Origin: Lysobacterales bacterium | GTDB taxonomy: Bacteria; Pseudomonadota; Gammaproteobacteria; Xanthomonadales; SZUA-5 | Direction of reading: 5' to 3' | Assembly (NCBI GenBank): GCA_022844135.1 | Contig: JALHMG010000007.1 | Coordinates: forward strand, 62,001-126,000 | Length of the DNA: 64,000 nt | Shown here: in pieces, positions 42,412 to 51,971 of the stretch | Position numbering within the stretch: position 1 is the stretch's first letter | Layout of the letters: each line of letters opens with the position of its first letter | Position numbers and translations under genes: made by a program | Notes under the pieces: model-generated | The model's database searches: none | The model's input: only the letters and a program-made list of their open reading frames with translations | What the model was told of the DNA's origin: nothing

Positions 42412-45400
42412 ATGCGTAGCTGGATGGTGGGGCAGTTTTTGCTGATGATTCTGAGTGTCGGGTGCTTGAGCCTCCCGGCACAGGCCTCGTTGCAGGTGGC
42501 GGTTGAGGTGTCCTCCAGCCCTGCCGCGCCTGGCGAATTGCTGTTCGTGCGGCTGACCGTCGCCAATTCGGGCACGAGCACGGCGTCAACGGTGCGCCTC
42601 GAGGTGCCTTATCCGAGCGGCTTGTTTTCGCTTTCGACCGGTTCGATTTCGGACGGGGGTTCTTGCTCGGGAAGCAGCTGCGAGGCGACCGAAACACTGG
42701 CTTGGAACTTGGGTGATTTACCCGCAGGCGCGGGGCGATCGGTCTATTTCTCGCCGACCGTCTCAAGTTCAGCCGCCAATGGCAGTTCGATCAGCCTGCT
42801 GGTGCGCGCTTTGGAAAGCACGATTCCGCGCGATCAAGCTACGCAAGTAGTAACGATTAACTCGGCACGTTTGCTCAACGTTGCGGCGCGTGCGCAACAG
42901 GACCCGGTCGCGCCGGGCAGCCAGCTGACCTACGAGGTGGTGTACGGCAATCGCGGCGGCGCAGGGACGAGCGGCACGGTGCTGCGATTCCCTATTCCAC
43001 CAGGAAGCAGCTTTGTATCTGCGACTGATGGCGGCAGCTTGAGCGGCAATGAGGTCGTGTGGAATCTGGGTTTGCTCAACGCCGGGGATAGCGGGCAGCA
43101 GCGCGTCACAGTGCAGCTAGGCGGCTCCGCGGTGGTCGGCAGCTTACTTGAGGTTGATGCAGTCAGCGTCAGCGGCGATTTTGAAGGCTTTCTACAAAGC
43201 GCCCTGGTCGCGTTGGCGACGAGGGTCGAGAACGCGCCACAACTTGATTTTGCGATTGTGACCAGCAACGGGCCGTCGCGCTCGGACGAGTTTTTGCACA
43301 CTTATTTGACGGTGACCAATCGGACTGCGGCGGTGCTTACGAATGTGCGATTGGAAATGTTCTACAACAGCGGGCTGGTGGGGGTTTCTGAATCTGTGTC
43401 TGTCTCCGACGGTGGTACTTGCGGAGGATTTTGCGAGGTTGGAGAAACGGTGTTCTGGAATCTCGGCAGCCTTCCTCCAGGCACCGGCAAGACCGTCACG
43501 TTGACGCCAAGCACCTTGTCCAGCAATCCCAATGGTCGACTGATTCCTCTGGTCGCCCGTGCTTTCGCCGACAGTGTGCGTGATCGTTGGGAACGAAGAA
43601 TCGTCGCCACACGTAACAACCGTCCATTGGACCTATCGATTTATGCGCAGCAAGATCCAGTCGCACCTGCGGGCCAACTGACCTATGAGTTGGTTTATGG
43701 CAATCGGGGCGGGGCGGGGACCAGCAATACCACATTGCGATTCCCAATTCCGGTGGGCGGCACTTTTGTTTCGGCGACCGACGGCGGAAGCGTGAGTGGC
43801 GGTGAAGTGGTCTGGAATCTTGGTCTGCTCAATGCTGGCGATAGTGGCCAACGACGAGTGACGGTGCAGTTAGGCGGTGCTGCGGCGGTCGGTACGTTGC
43901 TGAAGGTGGATGCGGCGAGCATCTCGGGTGAAGCCGAATTTCTCCCGCAAACCACTCGTGTGGCGTTGGCGACGAGGGTCGAGAACGCGCCACAACTTGA
44001 TTTTGCGATTGTGACCAGCAACGGGCCGTCGCGCTCGGACGAGTTTTTGCACACTTATTTGACGGTGACCAATCGGACTGCGGCGGTGCTTACGAATGTG
44101 CGATTGGAAATGTTCTACAACAGCGGGCTGGTGGGGGTTTCTGAATCTGTGTCTGTCTCCGACGGTGGTACTTGCGGAGGATTTTGCGAGGTTGGAGAAA
44201 CGGTGTTCTGGAATCTCGGCAGCCTTCCTCCAGGCACCGGCAAGACCGTCACGTTGACGCCAAGCACCTTGTCCAGCAATCCCAATGGTCGACTGATTCC
44301 TCTGGTCGCCCGTGCTTTCGCCGACAGTGTGCGTGATCGTTGGGAGCGAAAAATTGTCGCCACCCGGGCAGATCGCTCCCTCAGCCTCACGGTCGACGCC
44401 TTTGAGGAGCCAACTTTGGCCAACCCGGATGTGCGATTGCTGCTTACGATAGCCAACCGCAACGCGACCGCGGCGCTCGGCACCGAACTGCGCATGCCGG
44501 TCCCTGCGGGCACCAGTTTCATCAGTGCGGATGGCAATCCTTCGCTGACCGGTGGCGAAATTGTCTGGGCAGTGGGCTCGTTGGGACAGGGCCAGGGGAC
44601 GCGTCGCGAGGTTCTGTTTCAGGCAAACATGCCTGTAGCCGGACAACTGGTGGAAGTTGATGCGGCCGAGGTTGTTTCCAGCAATCTCGGGACCACCCGT
44701 GCAACGCGAGTGGTGCCGATCAAACCCAATGCCAACTTGGCCTTGGCGGCAACGGTAATCCCGAATGCTCTCCTGCCCGGCAACAGTTTTACCGTAACCC
44801 CGGTAGTAGAGAACCGCAGTGGCGCGACCATGGCCGGGGTTGGGGTCGAGATGTTCTATCCCAATCTGGTGAATCCCCTGAATAACAGCGTGATCATCGG
44901 CGGTGGTTGCGCTGGATCGACCTGTGACACTGGCGAGCTGGTGATCTGGAGTGTGGGCGAGATGCCAGCCGGTAACATCCGGAATCTGGCCATAGCACCC
45001 ACCGTGACCAGCGGCGTCGCGCAGGGGCGCATTACCCAGTTCTTCATTCGCGCCCGAAACGACGCCGGGGATCGTGCCTTCACGACGAGGTCTGCGCTCA
45101 TCGGCACCTTTGTTCCGGCGCCCCCGCTGCTGCAAACGGAAATCGAGATACGGGGCAACAACGTAATCATTGCCAATGGGCACACGATGCCCTCTCTCCA
45201 GGATCACACCGATTTCGGTTCCACCAGTATCGGCAGCAATTTCTCGCGGACCTTCACGGTCCGGAATCTCGGCGGGCTGGCACTGACGCTGACCGCCAAT
45301 CCTCCGGTTGTGCTGTCCGGCGACGGCGCCGCGCAGTTCCAGATCACCACGCATCCGACAACGCCGATTGCGCCCGCAAATCTCTCTACTTTCACGCTGC

Positions 45401-45555
45401 GCTACACGCCTACGGTGGCCGGCACGCATACGGCGGTGGTGTCGATTGCCAACAACGATGCGGATGAAAATCCGACTACCTTCACCATTCAGGGCATCGG
45501 CAGCGGAACGGTGCCTGATCTTGTGTTTCGTAACGGCTTCGAGCTGTTGCAGTAG
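42412..45555 (+). CDS. secreted DUF11-type Ig-like repeat protein
   Basis: The 1047-aa protein has a signal peptide (FLLMILSVGCLSLPAQA) and tandem DUF11-like beta-sandwich domains with lines such as LTYEVVYGNRGGAGTSGTVL and VWNLGLLNAGDSGQQRVTVQ. Two internal segments are identical over 383 bp (43210-43592 and 43963-44345). Near the C-terminus is a choice-of-anchor-D/ASPM-SPD-2-Hydin-like domain (DFGSTSIGSNFSRTFTVRNL), and the protein ends LVFRNGFELLQ, the same tail type as the RCC1-like protein. AGGACGAGG precedes the ATG. A surface or extracellular structural/adhesive role is likely. Confidence 0.82.
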   Translation: MRSWMVGQFLLMILSVGCLSLPAQASLQVAVEVSSSPAAPGELLFVRLTVANSGTSTASTVRLEVPYPSGLFSLSTGSISDGGSCSGSSCEATETLAWNLGDLPAGAGRSVYFSPTVSSSAANGSSISLLVRALESTIPRDQATQVVTINSARLLNVAARAQQDPVAPGSQLTYEVVYGNRGGAGTSGTVLRFPIPPGSSFVSATDGGSLSGNEVVWNLGLLNAGDSGQQRVTVQLGGSAVVGSLLEVDAVSVSGDFEGFLQSALVALATRVENAPQLDFAIVTSNGPSRSDEFLHTYLTVTNRTAAVLTNVRLEMFYNSGLVGVSESVSVSDGGTCGGFCEVGETVFWNLGSLPPGTGKTVTLTPSTLSSNPNGRLIPLVARAFADSVRDRWERRIVATRNNRPLDLSIYAQQDPVAPAGQLTYELVYGNRGGAGTSNTTLRFPIPVGGTFVSATDGGSVSGGEVVWNLGLLNAGDSGQRRVTVQLGGAAAVGTLLKVDAASISGEAEFLPQTTRVALATRVENAPQLDFAIVTSNGPSRSDEFLHTYLTVTNRTAAVLTNVRLEMFYNSGLVGVSESVSVSDGGTCGGFCEVGETVFWNLGSLPPGTGKTVTLTPSTLSSNPNGRLIPLVARAFADSVRDRWERKIVATRADRSLSLTVDAFEEPTLANPDVRLLLTIANRNATAALGTELRMPVPAGTSFISADGNPSLTGGEIVWAVGSLGQGQGTRREVLFQANMPVAGQLVEVDAAEVVSSNLGTTRATRVVPIKPNANLALAATVIPNALLPGNSFTVTPVVENRSGATMAGVGVEMFYPNLVNPLNNSVIIGGGCAGSTCDTGELVIWSVGEMPAGNIRNLAIAPTVTSGVAQGRITQFFIRARNDAGDRAFTTRSALIGTFVPAPPLLQTEIEIRGNNVIIANGHTMPSLQDHTDFGSTSIGSNFSRTFTVRNLGGLALTLTANPPVVLSGDGAAQFQITTHPTTPIAPANLSTFTLRYTPTVAGTHTAVVSIANNDADENPTTFTIQGIGSGTVPDLVFRNGFELLQ

Positions 45556-46033
45556 CTTTCTAGTAGCGGGGCGAACTCCCCGCTTGGCATCGAGTTCGAT
45601 TCGCGTGGCGATTTCGTAAGGTGGATCTCGCCATCCTTCGTCGTGCGGAATCCACCGATACGCCCACGGCACGAACTGCGGAAACGCTTCACCTGAGTGG
45701 TGCATCCACGCGGACGTCCCAGTACTGATGGCGCAATAGCTCGACCACCTCCGGGCCAGCGCTCTGGCCGGCGACCCCGGTTTGTGCCAGATCACGCAGT
45801 AACAGTCTATCCGGGCTGGCGCGCCGTTTTCCGCGTAGATCCGTCCGGCCCATCGGGAACCGGCGCCGATCAGGGCGGCATCAATGGCACCCTGCAAGTC
45901 CGGTCGCGCTTTGCGCAGATCCAGAAGTGCGGGCTCGATGTCGCGGCATTGTTCGCCGAGTGGCACTGGACCCAAGCTTTCGCGGACATCTCTCGATGGC
46001 AGCCAACCCTTGCGGCCATGTTCCTTGAGGGCA
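45556..46033. other. interval with a hairpin and a partial dispersed repeat; no supported gene
   Basis: A hairpin AGCGGGG-CGAACT-CCCCGCT at 45565-45584 may end transcription of the DUF11 gene, though it lacks a T run. At about 45615-45678 is a diverged partial copy of the repeat found at 49063, 59630 and 60367 (GTGCGGAATCCACC, CACGGCACGA). A minus-strand frame from 46071 covers the interval but runs on antisense through the DUF11 gene, so I do not call it. Confidence 0.5.
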
Positions 46034-46058
46034 CAAAAAAGCCGCATAACGCGGCTCT
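46034..46058 (-). terminator. rho-independent terminator of the 161-aa gene
   Basis: On the minus strand, GCCGCGTTATGCGGC (5-bp stem plus flanking) is followed by TTTTTT, about 30 bases past the stop codon of the gene at 46086-46571. Confidence 0.75.
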
Positions 46059-46085
46059 TCTCGTACCTCATGACAACTAGGCCCG

Positions 46086-46571
46086 CTAAGCAGCTCGCTG
46101 CACCTCCGGTCCGTCTGCAGACTTGCGTTTGCCACCGGAGAATCGCTCAGACAGGTCACGACGAAGCGACTCCAAGCCTTCACTGCGGCCAGTGAGTATC
46201 AGCAGGCCATAGGCTTGCAGCGCAACGGTCATGATGTCGTTACCGAGTGCCGCATCGGTATCGTTGCCACGCTCACACAGGCGGGTCAATCGAGTGAGTA
46301 AGGGGCGCAACTGATCCAGGACCCTAAGATCGGCAAGCGCATCGCTGACCGGGACATTGGCCGGAATCATCTGCGGATTCTGGCTGATCACCTGCAAGGC
46401 CTGACGGCTGAAGCTTTCGCTCTTGACCCCCATCTTGCGCATCCGGCGCTTGTCCATTTCGCTCAGGGCAATCAGCCCAGCCAGTTCAGTTTCCAACGTG
46501 GTCAGCGCTGCATCCACAGCGGCAACCTGGGTTTCAGTGAGGGTGAGGGTAACGAGGTTTTGCATGGTCAT
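46086..46571 (-). CDS. conserved helical hypothetical protein
   Basis: The 161-aa protein is all-helical by eye: LTLTETQVAAVDAALTTLET, LIALSEMDKRRMRKMGVKSE, SRQALQVISQNPQMIPANV, LDQLRPLLTRLTRLCERGND, and a basic tail. I have a general memory of similar hypothetical proteins in gammaproteobacteria but no function. No signal peptide or membrane segment. AAGGAAAG lies before the ATG at 46571, and a clear terminator follows, so it is a single-gene unit. Its length and helical build invite comparison with DGR accessory Avd proteins, but I see no specific Avd feature. Confidence 0.7.
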   Translation of the reverse strand: MTMQNLVTLTLTETQVAAVDAALTTLETELAGLIALSEMDKRRMRKMGVKSESFSRQALQVISQNPQMIPANVPVSDALADLRVLDQLRPLLTRLTRLCERGNDTDAALGNDIMTVALQAYGLLILTGRSEGLESLRRDLSERFSGGKRKSADGPEVQRAA

Positions 46572-46829
46572 AGTGACTTTCCTTTTTGGCTACTTTGATA
46601 GAGCGTCCGCACTGTGCGGATCGCCACCCCGGCGTTGTTTCCGGGGTGTGGCTATCAGACGCCCGCGCTATGTCACCGGATGACACGCAGGTTAAATTTG
46701 ACTGAACAGTAACGCAGGCGCGCCAGATCGCTACAGGCCAGGCACCGGCGATCCACGCCAGAGCATCGCGCACGTATGCCGCGCATTCGATGACGACTAA
46801 AAATTGTCCGATGGCGAGCAGAATTTGCT

Positions 46830-47110
46830 CGATGGCGAACGAAATTCATTCAACGACGAATGCCAGCCATTCGCGATCGAATGGTCTAGCACTCAATCAC
46901 TAACGCCAGCCGTTCACGAGCGAATGGCCGAGCATTCAACGACGAACCCCAGCCGTTCGCGAGCGAATGATTGAGCACTCAACGGCGAATGCCAGCCGTT
47001 CGCGGTCAAATGGTCGAGCACTCAACGACGAATGCCAGCGGTTCGCGAGCGAATGGTCGAGCACTCAACGACAAACGCCAGCCGTTCGCGAGCGAATGGT
47101 GGAGCATTCA
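46830..47110. repeat. 43-bp palindrome-bearing minisatellite
   Basis: At least six consecutive units of 43 bp, each containing CCAGCCGTTCGCGAGCGAA and GAGCACTCAACGACGAA with a few changes; copies start near 46863, 46906, 46949, 46992, 47035 and 47078. The centre TTCGC-GA-GCGAA is a perfect palindrome. There are no unique spacers, so it is not CRISPR. The frame of the WYL regulator stays open through it, but the regulator most likely starts at 47333. The other sequence at 46572-46829 should hold the promoter of the 161-aa gene. Confidence 0.85.
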
Positions 47111-47332
47111 ATGACGGTGGTCAGACCATCGGGAACGCACGCCGCGCATTCGATGGCGGACGAAATCTGCCCGAAGGCTGGTGAAGTTGTGAGTCGGCGC
47201 GACAGGCTGGCTTTCTTGCTCGGGTTGACCTTGGCCGTCCCGCGAACACCAAACGCACCCACTCCCGAACCCCTTGTCACCCGCCCATTGCGCAAGCAGG
47301 ATCGCCCCAGCCGCCTGCAAACGCCGCGCCCC

Positions 47333-48291
47333 ATGGAACGTACCGAACGCATCGCCCTGTTGCACGGATTGCTTACGCGCAACCGGTACGGCCTTAGCAA
47401 CGATCGCTTGATGCAGGAATCGGCGTGCTCGCGCTCCACGTTGTATCGGGACTTGAGTTTCATGCGCGATAGCTTAGGCGCGCCGTTGGTTCACGAAGGC
47501 GATCCAGCGCGAATCTGGCGCTACGTGCATCGCGAATCCGGCGCCTTCCAACTGCCCGGCGTCTGGCTGAGCGCAGACGAGTTGTACGCGCTGATGCTCG
47601 CGCAGGAAGTCCTGCAGCGCAGCGGCGCCGGCCTGCTCAGTCAGGCGCTGGGCCCGCTGCAGCCGCGCATCCAGAAACTGCTGGGCGAGAAAGCCCGCCG
47701 CCTGCACCGGCTGCGCGTGCTGCGCACCCAGGCGCGGCACGGCAACCAGACTGTCTTTCGCATTGTCACCGAAGCCGTGCTCGAAGGCCGCCAGTTGCGC
47801 TTCATCTATCAGGCCCGCTCCACCCAAGAAGAGCGCGAGCGCCAGGTGTCGCCGCAGCGCCTCACCCATCATCGCCACAATTGGTACCTCGACGCCTGGG
47901 ACTCACAGCAGAACAGACTGCGCCGCTTCGCCCTCGACCGCATCCGCAAACCGGCGCTCACAGAAGAGGCCGCCATCGAACTGCCCGCCGCACAACTCGA
48001 CACCCACCAGGCCGCCGGCTACGGCATCTTCGCCGGCCCCATCATCGCCACCGCCGTCATCCGCTTCACGCCACACGCCGCCCGCTGGATTGCCGACGTA
48101 CACTGGCACCCACGCAACGCCAGCGCGTCCTGCCCGACGGCAGCCTGGAACTCACCGTGCCTTATGCCAACCCGCGCGAGCTGCTAATGGACGTGCAACG
48201 CTACGGCGCCGACGCCGAAATCCTCGCGCCGGCGGAGCTGCGCGAGCAGATGCGGGGGATGCTGGCCGCGGCGTTGGGGAGGTATGGGTAG
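47333..48291 (+). pseudogene. WYL-domain transcriptional regulator, frameshifted near the C-terminus
   Basis: From the ATG at 47333 the frame gives an N-terminal HTH (ERIALLHGLLTRNRYGLSND, ACSRSTLYRDLSFM) and a WYL domain (LRFIYQARSTQEERERQVSP, RLTHHRHNWYLDAWD), which binds nucleic-acid or nucleotide ligands and often regulates defence loci. At about 48113-48118 the family sequence leaves this frame after HWHP and continues one base out of frame as QRQRVLPDGSLELTVPY to the stop at 48289-48291. A single lost base explains it; a sequencing error cannot be excluded. As it stands, the protein ends at 48187 with a foreign tail. A relic of the end of a second WYL gene lies at about 48853-48895. Confidence 0.75.
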
Positions 48292-48818
48292 TGCTTGCAC
48301 CTTTCGATACGCTGCCGTTGGAATCTGGCGAAGTCGTCGTCTTCGACAAGGAGAGGGGGACATTCCATCGGTCATTCGATCCCGCGTATGCGGCCACCGA
48401 TCGTGCCGTTTATCAATTGGTACCGGGGCTGCGGAGGCACCACCGTTGGCGGCGGTTCCCTTACTCATCAATCCAATGCGCGAGACTTGAACGCATCCCC
48501 GACCGCGGCGGGCTGATTGCCGTTGCTGCGGCTGTCGCGAGTGCGCCGTGCATTTGGTTGGCCATTCAAGCTGACTCCGCGCCCTGGGCAGCCTTTCTCC
48601 TGGCTTCGGTTCTCTTTGCTGCTTATCTCGTCCACAAGAGCACTCGCGGAAGAGTGCGCTTAGTTAGTGCTTCATCAGGCGCATCGCCGCGTGCAGTTCC
48701 GTGCTCCAGCAGACGGCTATGAGGACGAGAAACCCTACGACCGTCGTTTGCTCGAAGGGCTCTCGGAGGCCATCGCAAAGCAAGGCGTCCCGGTGGAACG
48801 AGAACCAGGCCTGTAGTC
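48291..48818 (+). pseudogene. small membrane protein, probably frameshifted
   Basis: A GTG at 48291 overlaps the WYL stop (TAGTG). The frame gives LAPFDTLPLESGEVVVFDKE and two adjacent membrane helices (GLIAVAAAVASAPCIWLAIQ, AAFLLASVLFAAYLVHKSTR) and then ends at 48722 with a low-complexity Ser/Ala/Pro tail. Shifting one base near 48667 gives a better continuation, LHQAHRRVQFRAPADGYEDE to VPVEREPGL, ending at 48818. Loss of one base near TTAGTTAGTG would explain this. With two adjacent frameshifts, either both genes are decaying or the assembly has local errors. Confidence 0.5.
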
Positions 48819-49062
48819 GATCTGATCCGGCGTTACCGAGGACGCGCCCCGATAGCTGCTGATAGACGTGCAACGTTGCGACGCCGTCTGAGGTCACCGT
48901 TCCAGAATTTGCAGCGTATGCGTATCGTTCTGGTCATGATGCTGAAGCAATCCCATCCGCATTAGATTTCGCGCGCAAAGCGGCGCTGCGCATCTCTGCG
49001 CAATCGTCGACCGCCGCCGAAGGCATACGGGCACCGTTCGCCAAAGGCAAAGACAGCACCAG
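48819..49062. other. interval with a relic of a second WYL gene end
   Basis: The segment at about 48853-48895 (GACGTGCAACG and flanks) closely matches 48179-48222 at the 3' end of the WYL regulator, including the GCTGCTGAT/GCTGCTAAT region, so part of a duplicate regulator once lay here. The rest of the interval has no gene I can support. Confidence 0.45.
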
Positions 49063-49236
49063 CCCGCGTAAGGCGGATTCCCGCGTAGGTGGAACCCGCA
49101 CACGCTTCATCGTGCGGATTCCACCGTTACGCGCACGGCACGATGAACGATAGCTGTCGCGGGCCGGCGGCGGAAACCGCGCGGACGGATCGCTGCACGG
49201 TCATTGGATTCGGCGCGCGGGTTCCGCCCTACGTCT
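49063..49236. repeat. dispersed ~175-bp repeat, copy 1
   Basis: The repeat starts CCCGCGTAAGGCGGATTCC and ends near GGTTCCGCCCTACGTCTGCT. It contains a long hairpin (GTGGAAcCCGCAC/GTGCGGaTTCCAC) and a second GC-rich palindrome (GCGGGCCGGCGG..CGCGCGG). Its two ends are imperfect inverted repeats, so it may be MITE-like. Other copies: 59630-59806, 60367-60537 (hairpin arm deleted), and a partial one at 45615-45678. Confidence 0.8.
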
Positions 49237-49308
49237 GCTGCCTTGTCCCAACCTTCACACCCGCTTCGGCAAGGTTCCGCGCTTCGCCCGGCTAACCGTT
49301 TGCCTCCC

Positions 49309-50838
49309 GTGACCACGCCAGTGCCACCCTCACGCATCGAGCGTATTGCCCGTGCCATTCCCGATCCGGTGTTGCTCTTCATCGGCTTCTACGGCCTTGC
49401 CTTGGCGGCCGCGGCTCTGCTGGGCGGGACGACGTTTGCGACGCAGGGGCCGAATGGGGTGGTGGAGCAGAGCATCCGACCAATGCTGGATGGGGAGCAT
49501 GTGCGCTGGATCTTCGACAACGCTCTGCTGGCGAACTGGCTGGGCTTTGGGAATGGCGTGCTGGGCGTCATTCTGATCGTGACCTTGGCGATCGGCGTGG
49601 CGGAGCACGCGGGCTTGCTGGGAGCCTTGATCAAGAAGGCTGGGCGGCAGGTGCCGATGCGCTGGATGCCGCTGCTGCTGGTCTTCCTCGGGATCATGAG
49701 TTCGCTGGCCACAGATGCGGGCTATCTGGTGCTGATCCCGCTGGCCGGCCTGCTGTATGCGGCGCTGGGGCAGAACCCGCTGATCGGGATGGCGGCGGCT
49801 TTTGCGGGTGTATCGGCGGGATTCAGTGCCAATCTGATTCCGGCAACGCCGCCCGATGTGATCGTCGGCTTGAACGCGAAGACCTTCGCCGAGGCGCAAG
49901 GCGTGCCTTTCGCCAGCGCCGATGGCACGCCGCTCAATGCGGCCACGATGAACTACTTCTTCATGGTCGCCTCAACCTTTCTGCTGGCAGGCATGGGCGC
50001 GTGGGTGACGGCGCGCTTCGTGGCGCCGAAGCTGGCGACGCAGCCATGGACGCGACCGACCGATCTAGACCTTGGCGAATTCACGCTGCAGGAGTCCGAG
50101 CGGCGCGGTCTGCGGGCGGCGGCGTGGGCCACGCCGGTGGCCCTGTTGGTGATCTTCGGCTTCGCGCAGGGACCGCTGGCCTCGTTCACCGGCGCGGACG
50201 GCCGCGAGGTCCATCCCTTCCTCAACAATGTGATCCTGCTGATTTCTTTCTACTTCGTCGCCGTGGGCATGGCCTTCGGCTTCGCCAGCGGCAAGTTTCG
50301 CAGCCTGGGCGACGTGGTCGAGGCGATGACGAAGCAGGCCAACACCACCGGCTACATCCTGGTGCTGACCTTCTTCTCCTACAACTTCCTCGGCCTGCTG
50401 ACCTACAGCGGGCTGGGCGCCTACATCACCTATCTGGGCGCGCAGGGTCTGCTGGTCCTGGGCCTTGCCGACAACGCTGTGCTGCTGCTGATCGGATTCA
50501 TCATCACCACCACGCTGATCAATCTGTTCGTCGGCGGTCTGACCTCGAAGTGGTTGCTGCTTGGGCCGATCTTCGTGCCGATGCTGTACCAGGTGAACCC
50601 GCAGATGACGCCGGACCTGGTCTCGGCGGCGTACCGCGTGGCCGACTCCTCGACCAACATCGTCACGCCGATGATGGCCTACGCCGGCATCGTCCTCGCC
50701 TTCATGCGCCGCTACCGGCCCGACCTCACCATTGGCGACATGATCCTGATGATGGTTCCGTACTCGGTCTGTTTCTTGCTCAGTTGGACGGCGCTGCTGC
50801 TGGTGTTCTTCCTGACCGGGCTGCCCCTGGGGTTCTGA
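49309..50838 (+). CDS. AbgT-family transporter
   Basis: The 509-aa integral membrane protein with about 11-13 helices matches the AbgT family (p-aminobenzoyl-glutamate transporters and related antimetabolite exporters). Marks: NWLGFGNGVLGVILIVTLAI, GIMSSLATDAGYLVLIPLAG, AAAFAGVSAGFSANLIPATP, and a C-terminal AYRVADSSTNIVTPMMAYAG. The GTG at 49309 gives the family N-terminus (SRIERIARAIPDPVLLFIGF); the longer frame from 49204 reads through the dispersed repeat and is rejected. No folate or peptidase gene is adjacent, so import of aminobenzoyl-glutamate versus sulfonamide export is undecided. Confidence 0.93.
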   Translation: MTTPVPPSRIERIARAIPDPVLLFIGFYGLALAAAALLGGTTFATQGPNGVVEQSIRPMLDGEHVRWIFDNALLANWLGFGNGVLGVILIVTLAIGVAEHAGLLGALIKKAGRQVPMRWMPLLLVFLGIMSSLATDAGYLVLIPLAGLLYAALGQNPLIGMAAAFAGVSAGFSANLIPATPPDVIVGLNAKTFAEAQGVPFASADGTPLNAATMNYFFMVASTFLLAGMGAWVTARFVAPKLATQPWTRPTDLDLGEFTLQESERRGLRAAAWATPVALLVIFGFAQGPLASFTGADGREVHPFLNNVILLISFYFVAVGMAFGFASGKFRSLGDVVEAMTKQANTTGYILVLTFFSYNFLGLLTYSGLGAYITYLGAQGLLVLGLADNAVLLLIGFIITTTLINLFVGGLTSKWLLLGPIFVPMLYQVNPQMTPDLVSAAYRVADSSTNIVTPMMAYAGIVLAFMRRYRPDLTIGDMILMMVPYSVCFLLSWTALLLVFFLTGLPLGF

Positions 50839-50954
50839 GCGGGGGGTCTGTTGGTTCACGCAAAGGACGCGAAGAGCGCGAAGTCCTGGGCGCAAGGCTG
50901 GTCAGGAGGGCGCCGCGCTGTGGCGCCGATGCGAGGTCTAAATGCGCGTCGCGC

Positions 50955-51971
50955 TCAGCGTTCGAACTTCGGATGTTGCAAGGCCCGCACGCGATCGGCA
51001 TCGGCTGTTCGGCCGCGGTGGTGTAGCTCGGCGGCGACGCCGTCGATGATCTGCGCAACGATCTCCCGATCCCTATCGATAGATTCGGCGAGTCCCGCAC
51101 GCCACCATGGGTTATCGGTAGCTTCGACGATCGAGCGCAAAGATAGGTCGAGATCAGATTGGGCCGGATTTATGGCGTCCAATGCAGTGTAGGCAGCGAA
51201 GAGCGCACGCACGGGCGGATCGTCGCCGATGATCGCCTTGGCCTCCTCAGTGCGCTTGGCTTGGATCAGCGAATGCGCAACTTTGGCGATCATTGAGGCC
51301 GAGAGGAATCTATCGGGCGTGTCGCCTGGAGGAGTCGCCGCTCGCAACCGTGCCATGTGGCCCGCATGCAGTGCGGCGCGTTCGAGGTTCTCCAGCTGCA
51401 AGGCGTTGCCGAGAGCGATATTGAGTGCCAGCGGCAGCGTCCTTTCGGGCAGGTACGCGTGCATCTCCGAGTCGCGCAACATGTCGAGGAACATCACGCG
51501 GGCATCAAGATGCGGCGCTGCGAGTTCAGGCTGCTTGGCGAGATCGATACCCAAATCATTCGACACCGTCTCAAACCAGAAGTTGGTGAATTCATCGCGC
51601 TCTGGTTGGCCCAGGTATTCCGCTTGCGCGGCAATGACCAGGCGCGCGGCCTCGGTCAACTGCTTGCGTTTGGAATAAGCCAGTGCCAGTCGCAGGCCAA
51701 GGTTCGCGCGCACGAAGGCATCGGTGCTCGGGTTGGCCAGGTCCGCACGCATGCGCGCCTCCACCGCCGCGCTGGTCTCCGGCTCGCCGGCCTTGTCGCA
51801 ATGGATGATCCACATCCCACCCGACCGTTCCAAACTCCCTTCGCCCCCGCTCAAAAAGGCTCGCGCCTCAGCACACCCGGCAACGCTGTAATCCAGCTCA
51901 GACTCCGCTATTGCGGGCTGACCGACGCATGCCGCAAACACGATAAGCCAGCGGTGAAACTTGAAAGCCAT
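50955..51971 (-). CDS. secreted helical-repeat hypothetical protein
   Basis: The 338-aa protein has a signal peptide (WLIVFAACVGQPAIAESE), a small cysteine-containing N-terminal part (CAEARAFLSGGEGSLERSG, WIIHCDKAGEP), and then a run of helices that look like TPR/Sel1-type solenoid units (ANLGLRLALAYSKRKQLTEA, ALHAGHMARL, ESIDRDREIVAQIIDGVAAE). No catalytic motif seen. It is convergent with the AbgT transporter and reads away from the defence island. Family not recognised. Confidence 0.65.
   Translation of the reverse strand: MAFKFHRWLIVFAACVGQPAIAESELDYSVAGCAEARAFLSGGEGSLERSGGMWIIHCDKAGEPETSAAVEARMRADLANPSTDAFVRANLGLRLALAYSKRKQLTEAARLVIAAQAEYLGQPERDEFTNFWFETVSNDLGIDLAKQPELAAPHLDARVMFLDMLRDSEMHAYLPERTLPLALNIALGNALQLENLERAALHAGHMARLRAATPPGDTPDRFLSASMIAKVAHSLIQAKRTEEAKAIIGDDPPVRALFAAYTALDAINPAQSDLDLSLRSIVEATDNPWWRAGLAESIDRDREIVAQIIDGVAAELHHRGRTADADRVRALQHPKFER

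Noticed and set aside
43870-46071. 733-aa minus-strand open frame
   Set aside because: It is antisense to the DUF11 gene for most of its length; the opposite frame has signal peptide, repeats and a ribosome site.
45600-46071. short minus-strand gene starting at 46071
   Set aside because: Its start lies next to the terminator of the 161-aa gene, part of it is dispersed-repeat DNA, and it has no proper end before the DUF11 gene.
46086-46571. DGR accessory protein Avd
   Set aside because: The length and helical build are similar, but there is no basic barrel-type pattern, no RT nearby, and it is 20 kb from the variable tracts.
46830-47110. CRISPR array
   Set aside because: The 43-bp units are contiguous with no unique spacers, and no cas gene is present.
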